DNA of 20,902 nt. Origin: Cyclobacteriaceae bacterium (lineage in GTDB: Bacteria; Bacteroidota; Bacteroidia; Cytophagales; Cyclobacteriaceae). The notes under the pieces were generated by a model. The model was not told where the DNA came from. It worked only from the letters and a program-made list of their open reading frames with translations, and did not search any database. How positions within the stretch are numbered: position 1 is the stretch's first letter; every line of letters begins with the position of its first letter. Where the stretch lies: assembly GCA_028289505.1 (NCBI GenBank), contig JANQPK010000271.1, positions 1 to 20,902 on the forward strand, read 5' to 3'. A program made the position numbers and the translations under genes. Shown here in pieces: positions 15,577 through 20,902 of this stretch.

Positions 15577-18500
15577 ATGAAGTATTTGGTCCATCTTCTT
15601 ATTTGTTTAATAGCGGCTGTTTCTTGCAAGAACGTGGATCAACCAGCTTCAGTAGGTTTTGTTGCCATTGATAGCCTGAAGTCCAGGATCACTTTTTCCA
15701 ATACAATTTCTGAAACCGATTCCTTAAACTATTACACCTTTCCCTATATCTATATGGGGGGCGGGGTTGCGGTTGGAGATGTTAATAATGACGGACTACA
15801 AGATCTGTACTTCACCGGAAACATGGTGCCCAATAAGTTGTACCTCAATAAAGGAAATTTAGAATTTGAAGATATTAGCCTGTCTGCAGGGGTATCAGGT
15901 GATGATCGTTGGTACACCGGGGTCACCATGGCAGATGTCAATAACGACGGGTGGCTGGATATCTATGTGTCGGTGCTATACGGCAACGGTAATAATCAAA
16001 AACCACTGAACCAGTTGTTCATTAATAACCACGATCTTACTTTTTCGGAAAAAGGAGAATTGTATGGGCTGGCTGATGAATCACCCTCAATACAAGCAAC
16101 CTTCTTTGATTATGACAATGACGGTTACCTAGATATGTTTGCGGCAAATTACCCGTTATTTGGTGTAAGCCAAGGGAATTTCTTCTACCGTCAGATGATG
16201 CAGGACAACCCACACCGATACTCTGGGCATCTTTACCACAACCAACAAGATGGTACTTTCAAAGATGTGACCTTAGAAGCCAAGGTGCAAAACCTTGGGC
16301 AAACCCTGGGCATTGTGGCAGCTGACTTTAACCATGATGGGTGGACGGACCTTTACCTGTCCAATGACTTCAACGTTCCCGATTACCTTTATATCAATAA
16401 CCGGGACCAAACTTTTCGGGAAGTCATCAAAGAAAGCACCAACCACACTTCAATGTTTGGTATGGGAGCAGACGCTGCTGATTTTAACAACGACGGTCTT
16501 ATGGACCTTATACAGGTAGACATGACTCCAGCCGATCATAAACGGTCAAAAACTAATATGGCCAGCATGAGCCCCAGTACTTTTTATAAAGCAGTAGAGT
16601 TGGGCTTCCATTTTCAGTATATGCAAAATTCCCTGCAACTGAACAACGGTACCAACGCCAATGGCTTACCGGTATTCAGCGAGGTTTCACAAATGACCGG
16701 GTTGTCAAATACTGACTGGAGCTGGGCCGCACTCTTTGCCGATCTGGATAATGATGGCCTCAAGGATGTGTTCATCACCAACGGAATTTTGAGGGATGTC
16801 AATAATAATGATGCCATAAGAAGCTTTGATGAAGCCTCATTTTTTGGAAATAAAACAGATTATACCAAACTGCCCAGCACCCCAATCCCCAATTATGTTT
16901 TTCAAAATAATGGCAACCTGAGTTTCGAGGATATGACTGAAAAATGGGGATTCACGGAGCAAGGATATTCGAACGGCCTGGCTATAGGAGACCTTGATAA
17001 CGATGGAGATTTAGAGCTAATTGTTAACAATATCAACGCACCTGCGTCTATCTACAAAAATCAAGCCTCTGGAGTAAATCGATATCTACGGGTGAAACTC
17101 CAAGGACCGCAGAGTAATCCATTCGGTATCGGGACTAAAGTTAATATGAAACTTCATAACCGTAGCCAGTACTTTGATCACACGCTTACCCGGGGTTTCC
17201 AGTCATCTGTTGAACCTTTGGTCCATTTTGGTCTGGGAAGTACCGATACGGTAGACCAATTACAGGTAACCTGGCCCGATGGTAGTACCAACCTGTACCT
17301 AAATATTGCAGCCAACCAACAAATAACCGCTAGTTATCAAGATGCCCAACCGATCAAGCAAGTCACCGATACCACAAAAATGGGGCTTCCTTTTACTAAT
17401 GCCCAAAGCTTATCACCATCCTTTACACATCTTGAAGATGAATATGATGATTTTTACAATGAGCCTCTCCTACCCCACAAAAACTCAAATTTAGGTCCTT
17501 GCAGTGTGGTGGGAGATGTGAATGGTGATAGTCTTGACGACATTTTTATCGGAAACGCAGCAGGAAGTAGCGCCAAATTATTCGTTCAAACCACCTCCGG
17601 GCAGTTTGAGACGCTTCCAGGACCTTGGGAACAAGACAGCTTACACGAAGATACCGGCTGTATACTATACGATCTGGATGGTGATAACGACTTAGATCTG
17701 TATGTGATCAGCGGTGGAAATGACCCCTCCAAACCTGCTGAATATTATCAAGACCGTCTCTATTACAACCATCAGGGTAGATTCCGCAAAGCTCAGGGAA
17801 ATCTGCCACAGTCAAGTGGTAAAGTCGCACTACCCCTGGACTTCGATGGTGATGGTGATTTTGACTTGTTTATTGGTGGCCGCATTCAACCTGGACGGTA
17901 TCCAATCAGTCCAGAGTCAATTATTTTAGAAAACTTAGGTGGAATCAATGATCAGATCTTTTTTGAACCTTTGACCGCTGATCAGATGGGAACCTTACAG
18001 TATGCCGGACTGGTTACTGATGCCTTATGGGAAGATCTGGACGGAGATGGGCTTTCTGAACTCATTTTGGCAGGTGAATGGATGGAGATTGAGATCTTTA
18101 ACTACCGAAATGGCAATTTCAAAAACGCAAGCAAAAAGTTTGGGTTAAAGGACATGACTGGCTGGTGGCGAGCCATGGTCCTTTCCGATGTGGACCATGA
18201 TGGAGACCAGGATATCATCGCTGGCAACCTGGGATTAAACTATAAGTACAAAGCTTCACTCAGCAGTCCATTTTCCATTTATGCCCATGACTTTGATCAG
18301 AATGGAAGATCAGACATCGTCTTGAGCTATGAAAAAAAGGGAAAGAAACTTCCTCTTAGGGGCCGACAGTGTTCCTCCGAGCAAATTCCCCAAATAGCAG
18401 TGAGGTTTGAAACCTTTGAATCTTTTGCCGACGCCTCCCTGGAAGATATTTATGGAGAAGAAATGCTGGAGCAATCGGTCCAATATCAGGCTACCACATT

Positions 18501-18876
18501 TGAACATGTATGGCTGGAAAACAGGGAGGGAAAGTTGATTGCACATCCATTGCCGAGATGGTCTCAGGTTTCTTCTATTGAAGCGATACTCCCCTTTGAC
18601 TACAATGGAGATCAACTAACTGACTATATTATTGCTGGTAATTTATATGCGGCTGAGGTAGAGACCACTCGCAACGACGCCAGTGTTGGACTTGTTTTAC
18701 AGGGAACTGAAAAAGAAGGCTTACAGGCTATCCCACCATCAGAATCGGGTTTGATGGTTAAGGGAGAAGTTAAAGAAATCCATAAAATCCACACGGGAAC
18801 TGGAACATCTCTATTTCTATTTGCCATAAATAACCATCCTGTAACCACTTGGAAGTTAGACCGAAGTAATTTTTGA
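15577..18876 (+). CDS. FG-GAP/VCBS repeat lipoprotein with central ASPIC/UnbV (CRTAC1-like) domain
   Basis: A 1099-residue lipoprotein (lipobox AVSC, C17). I count seven Ca-binding-type D-x-D/N-x-D-G loops before the ASPIC domain (D68, D120, D178, D250, D302, D389, D472) and seven more after it (from GDVNGDSLDD at D647 to FDYNGDQLTD at D1008). That fits two seven-bladed FG-GAP beta-propellers, like integrin-alpha heads, joined by the ASPIC/UnbV domain (about 505-580, with RGFQSSVEPLVHFGLG from residue 539). A linker with DDFYNEPLLPHK leads into the second propeller. The family has no proven function; it is common beside SusCD loci and is guessed to bind glycan, protein or calcium at the surface. 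The stop overlaps the next gene's start (TGATG), so the two are coupled and their products may work as a pair. Confidence 0.9.
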   Translation: MKYLVHLLICLIAAVSCKNVDQPASVGFVAIDSLKSRITFSNTISETDSLNYYTFPYIYMGGGVAVGDVNNDGLQDLYFTGNMVPNKLYLNKGNLEFEDISLSAGVSGDDRWYTGVTMADVNNDGWLDIYVSVLYGNGNNQKPLNQLFINNHDLTFSEKGELYGLADESPSIQATFFDYDNDGYLDMFAANYPLFGVSQGNFFYRQMMQDNPHRYSGHLYHNQQDGTFKDVTLEAKVQNLGQTLGIVAADFNHDGWTDLYLSNDFNVPDYLYINNRDQTFREVIKESTNHTSMFGMGADAADFNNDGLMDLIQVDMTPADHKRSKTNMASMSPSTFYKAVELGFHFQYMQNSLQLNNGTNANGLPVFSEVSQMTGLSNTDWSWAALFADLDNDGLKDVFITNGILRDVNNNDAIRSFDEASFFGNKTDYTKLPSTPIPNYVFQNNGNLSFEDMTEKWGFTEQGYSNGLAIGDLDNDGDLELIVNNINAPASIYKNQASGVNRYLRVKLQGPQSNPFGIGTKVNMKLHNRSQYFDHTLTRGFQSSVEPLVHFGLGSTDTVDQLQVTWPDGSTNLYLNIAANQQITASYQDAQPIKQVTDTTKMGLPFTNAQSLSPSFTHLEDEYDDFYNEPLLPHKNSNLGPCSVVGDVNGDSLDDIFIGNAAGSSAKLFVQTTSGQFETLPGPWEQDSLHEDTGCILYDLDGDNDLDLYVISGGNDPSKPAEYYQDRLYYNHQGRFRKAQGNLPQSSGKVALPLDFDGDGDFDLFIGGRIQPGRYPISPESIILENLGGINDQIFFEPLTADQMGTLQYAGLVTDALWEDLDGDGLSELILAGEWMEIEIFNYRNGNFKNASKKFGLKDMTGWWRAMVLSDVDHDGDQDIIAGNLGLNYKYKASLSSPFSIYAHDFDQNGRSDIVLSYEKKGKKLPLRGRQCSSEQIPQIAVRFETFESFADASLEDIYGEEMLEQSVQYQATTFEHVWLENREGKLIAHPLPRWSQVSSIEAILPFDYNGDQLTDYIIAGNLYAAEVETTRNDASVGLVLQGTEKEGLQAIPPSESGLMVKGEVKEIHKIHTGTGTSLFLFAINNHPVTTWKLDRSNF

Positions 18877-20902
18877 TGACGACACGTTTCTGGTATTTTC
18901 TTTTATTGCTTTTGTTCTTCTCCTGTCAGGACAAAGAGCCAGAATCAATACCTGAAACCGCTTTTTTGTTGGTTTCAAATGAGCATACCGGGATAAAGTT
19001 TACCAACCTAATAAGAGAAACTGAAGAGCAAAATATACTTCGTTTTCCCTATTACTACAACGGCGGTGGCGTTGCCATCGGAGACCTCAATAATGACGGT
19101 TTACCGGATATTTACTTCACCGGTAATATGGCAGGTGACCAACTATACCTTAATACCGGAGATCTGAAATTCGAGAATATAACCCGCTCATCAGGGATAC
19201 TAAGTGCAAACCTATGGACCACTGGAGTTACTTTCACTGATATCAATAATGATGGTTGGCTCGACATATATGTATGTCGTTCGGGGCAAAGAAACTTCAG
19301 GAACAACCTGCTTTATATCAATCAAGGAAATGGCAAGTTCACTGAAAGTGCCAAGCAATATGGCCTGAATGATAACGGGTATTCGGTACAAGCCAGCTTT
19401 TTTGACTACGATATCGACGGAGATCTGGACCTGTACTTGGTTAATCATTCAGACCGATTCTTTGCTAACCAAGAAGAATTATTTGCTGCCCGGAATGATC
19501 CAAAACCATATGAAGCTGACAAACTATATAGAAATAATAATGATGGTACCTTTACCGATATAAGTAAAGAGGCTGGGATTGATCATTTTGCCTTTGGTTT
19601 AAGCGCAACCATAGGAGATCTAAATCAAGATGGCTTACCGGATATTTATAGTGCCAGCGATTTTTTTGAACCGGATTACCTCTACCTCAACAATGGTGAT
19701 GGCACCTTTACCAATAAACTAAATCAATCTTTTGGTCATATTTCCTTTTCCAGTATGGGTAGCGACATCAATGATATCAATAATGACGGTTATCCGGACA
19801 TCATAGTATGCGATATGCAACCGGCGGACAACTATCGAAAAAAAGCCAACATGGCCAGCATGGATCCTGAGCGATTTAAGCGGATCGTTCGTGAGGGGTA
19901 CCACTACCAATATATGCAGAATACCCTGCAGTTGAACTCAGGAGTAGGCAGGTTCAGTGAAATTGCAGAATTGAGTGGGATTTCAGAGACCGATTGGAGC
20001 TGGGGGCCTCTACTTTTTGATGTCACCAACAACGGATATAAGGACTTGTTTATCAGCAATGGCATTCGCAGGGATATACAATATAAAGACCAGATCATCT
20101 ACATGCAGGAAATCGGCACTAAAAGCAGTGCATTGGAAGTAATTGAAAGCTTTCCAGTAGAGAGAATCAAAAATTACAGCTTTGAAAATCAGGACGGGAT
20201 CAACTTCTTAAACAAATCGGATTCCTGGGGAATTGACTTTGAAGGCTTTACCACCGGTGCTGCCTATGGCGACTTGGATGGAGATGGTGATCTTGATCTG
20301 GTATTGAACAATCTGGATGATCAAGCTTTGGTTTATGAAAATATTGAGAGAACCTCCAACTACCTTCAATTGGTGCTGGTGGGTGTAGAAGATAATAGAT
20401 TAGCTATTGGTACCAGCGTGAAAATTAAAGCCGATAGCATTACCCAATATCAATACCTTCAACCCACCAGGGGTTTTCAATCATCAGTTGAGCCCATTAT
20501 TCATTTTGGTATCGGAACAGCTGAAGTAGTTGATCAATTAGAAATCCGTTGGCCCAATGGTAGCTATACCTATCTGGATAATATTTCTAGTAATCAACGA
20601 ATTGAGATCAGACAGGAAAACACCATCAGCAAACAGCATGAAACCACAAAGCCAACACCGTTATTCAAGGAAATCACGGATGAACTTGAATTAGATTACG
20701 CTCATCAAGAACAACCTTATGACGATTTTAAACAAGAAATTCTGCTACCCCATAAATACTCACAACTGGGTCCCTGCCTGATGGTGGCAGACGTAAACGG
20801 GGACCAACTAGACGATTTCTATGTGGGTGGTGCCAAGGGCTTTTCCGGGCAACTTTTCCTTCAAAATCACTCCAGTGGTTTTATTTCAGCTTCTCAGCCT
20901 AC
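18876..20902 (+). CDS. Second FG-GAP/VCBS-ASPIC lipoprotein, N-terminal part
   Basis: Open from the ATG at 18876 to the right edge, 675 codons with no stop. It begins with a signal peptide and lipobox FFSC (C17). It is a tandem paralogue of the preceding gene with the same plan: seven Asp-rich loops (GDLNNDGLPD, TDINNDGWLD, FDYDIDGDLD, GDLNQDGLPD, NDINNDGYPD, FDVTNNGYKD, GDLDGDGDLD), then ASPIC with RGFQSSVEPIIHFGIG from residue 532, then DDFKQEILLPHK and the first loop of the second propeller, ADVNGDQLDD. The sixth loop has lost one acidic ligand (N for D). The start overlaps the previous stop by one base. By analogy the complete protein should be about 1100 residues. Likely a surface or periplasmic protein; function unknown. 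Confidence 0.92.
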   Translation, partial: MTTRFWYFLLLLLFFSCQDKEPESIPETAFLLVSNEHTGIKFTNLIRETEEQNILRFPYYYNGGGVAIGDLNNDGLPDIYFTGNMAGDQLYLNTGDLKFENITRSSGILSANLWTTGVTFTDINNDGWLDIYVCRSGQRNFRNNLLYINQGNGKFTESAKQYGLNDNGYSVQASFFDYDIDGDLDLYLVNHSDRFFANQEELFAARNDPKPYEADKLYRNNNDGTFTDISKEAGIDHFAFGLSATIGDLNQDGLPDIYSASDFFEPDYLYLNNGDGTFTNKLNQSFGHISFSSMGSDINDINNDGYPDIIVCDMQPADNYRKKANMASMDPERFKRIVREGYHYQYMQNTLQLNSGVGRFSEIAELSGISETDWSWGPLLFDVTNNGYKDLFISNGIRRDIQYKDQIIYMQEIGTKSSALEVIESFPVERIKNYSFENQDGINFLNKSDSWGIDFEGFTTGAAYGDLDGDGDLDLVLNNLDDQALVYENIERTSNYLQLVLVGVEDNRLAIGTSVKIKADSITQYQYLQPTRGFQSSVEPIIHFGIGTAEVVDQLEIRWPNGSYTYLDNISSNQRIEIRQENTISKQHETTKPTPLFKEITDELELDYAHQEQPYDDFKQEILLPHKYSQLGPCLMVADVNGDQLDDFYVGGAKGFSGQLFLQNHSSGFISASQP

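Noticed and set aside
15577..20902. Repeated Asp/Asn/Gly-coding segments as possible DNA repeats or phase-variable tracts
   Set aside because: They are degenerate at DNA level and are explained by protein-level Ca-binding loops; there is no simple tandem repeat.
1..20902. Search for tRNA or rRNA genes, CRISPR arrays, transposases, integrases and attachment sites
   Set aside because: None was seen by eye; nearly all sequence is accounted for by protein-coding genes with short gaps.

Overview
The window reads as a carbohydrate-utilisation region of a Bacteroidota bacterium, most likely a marine or environmental Cytophagales-type lineage (an inference from gene content, not a measured taxonomic result). 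The signs are a SusC/SusD pair, a FecR-type anti-sigma factor with an ECF sigma factor, many lipoprotein signals, weak or absent Shine-Dalgarno sequences, and one good match to the Bacteroidota -7 promoter element (TAnnTTTG). No RNA genes, CRISPR arrays, insertion sequences or attachment sites were found, and no gene-free stretch exceeds about 160 bases.

Layout. On the minus strand (4195 down to 1) lies a tightly packed operon. It holds a lipoprotein fusing a glucose/sorbosone-dehydrogenase-like beta-propeller to a cytochrome c, then a secreted right-handed beta-helix protein, then a type I sulfatase cut off by the left edge. A 156-bp divergent promoter region (4196-4351) separates it from a plus-strand block: ECF sigma factor, three tandem paralogous enolase-superfamily enzymes (mandelate racemase/sugar-acid dehydratase type), FecR anti-sigma, SusC with an N-terminal STN signalling domain, and SusD, ended by a strong intrinsic terminator at 15468-15501. 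Downstream are two tandem, translationally overlapping giant FG-GAP/VCBS-ASPIC lipoproteins, the second cut off by the right edge.

How the parts may work together (inference). SusC/SusD capture and import a glycan. Occupancy of SusC is sensed through its STN domain by FecR, which releases the sigma factor. The unusual feature is that the sigma and anti-sigma genes are separated by three enolase-superfamily genes, and all three enzymes carry twin-arginine plus lipobox signals, so they should be folded, exported, membrane-anchored enzymes rather than cytoplasmic ones. Together with the divergently encoded sugar dehydrogenase-cytochrome c lipoprotein, this suggests an extracytoplasmic oxidative route: sugar to aldonolactone/aldonate with electrons passed to cytochromes, then dehydration of the sugar acid outside the cytoplasm, with the sulfatase and beta-helix protein trimming a possibly sulfated polysaccharide. 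The three enolase paralogues differ at positions expected to be catalytic, so they may act on different sugar-acid epimers. This combination is the best candidate here for an undescribed system.
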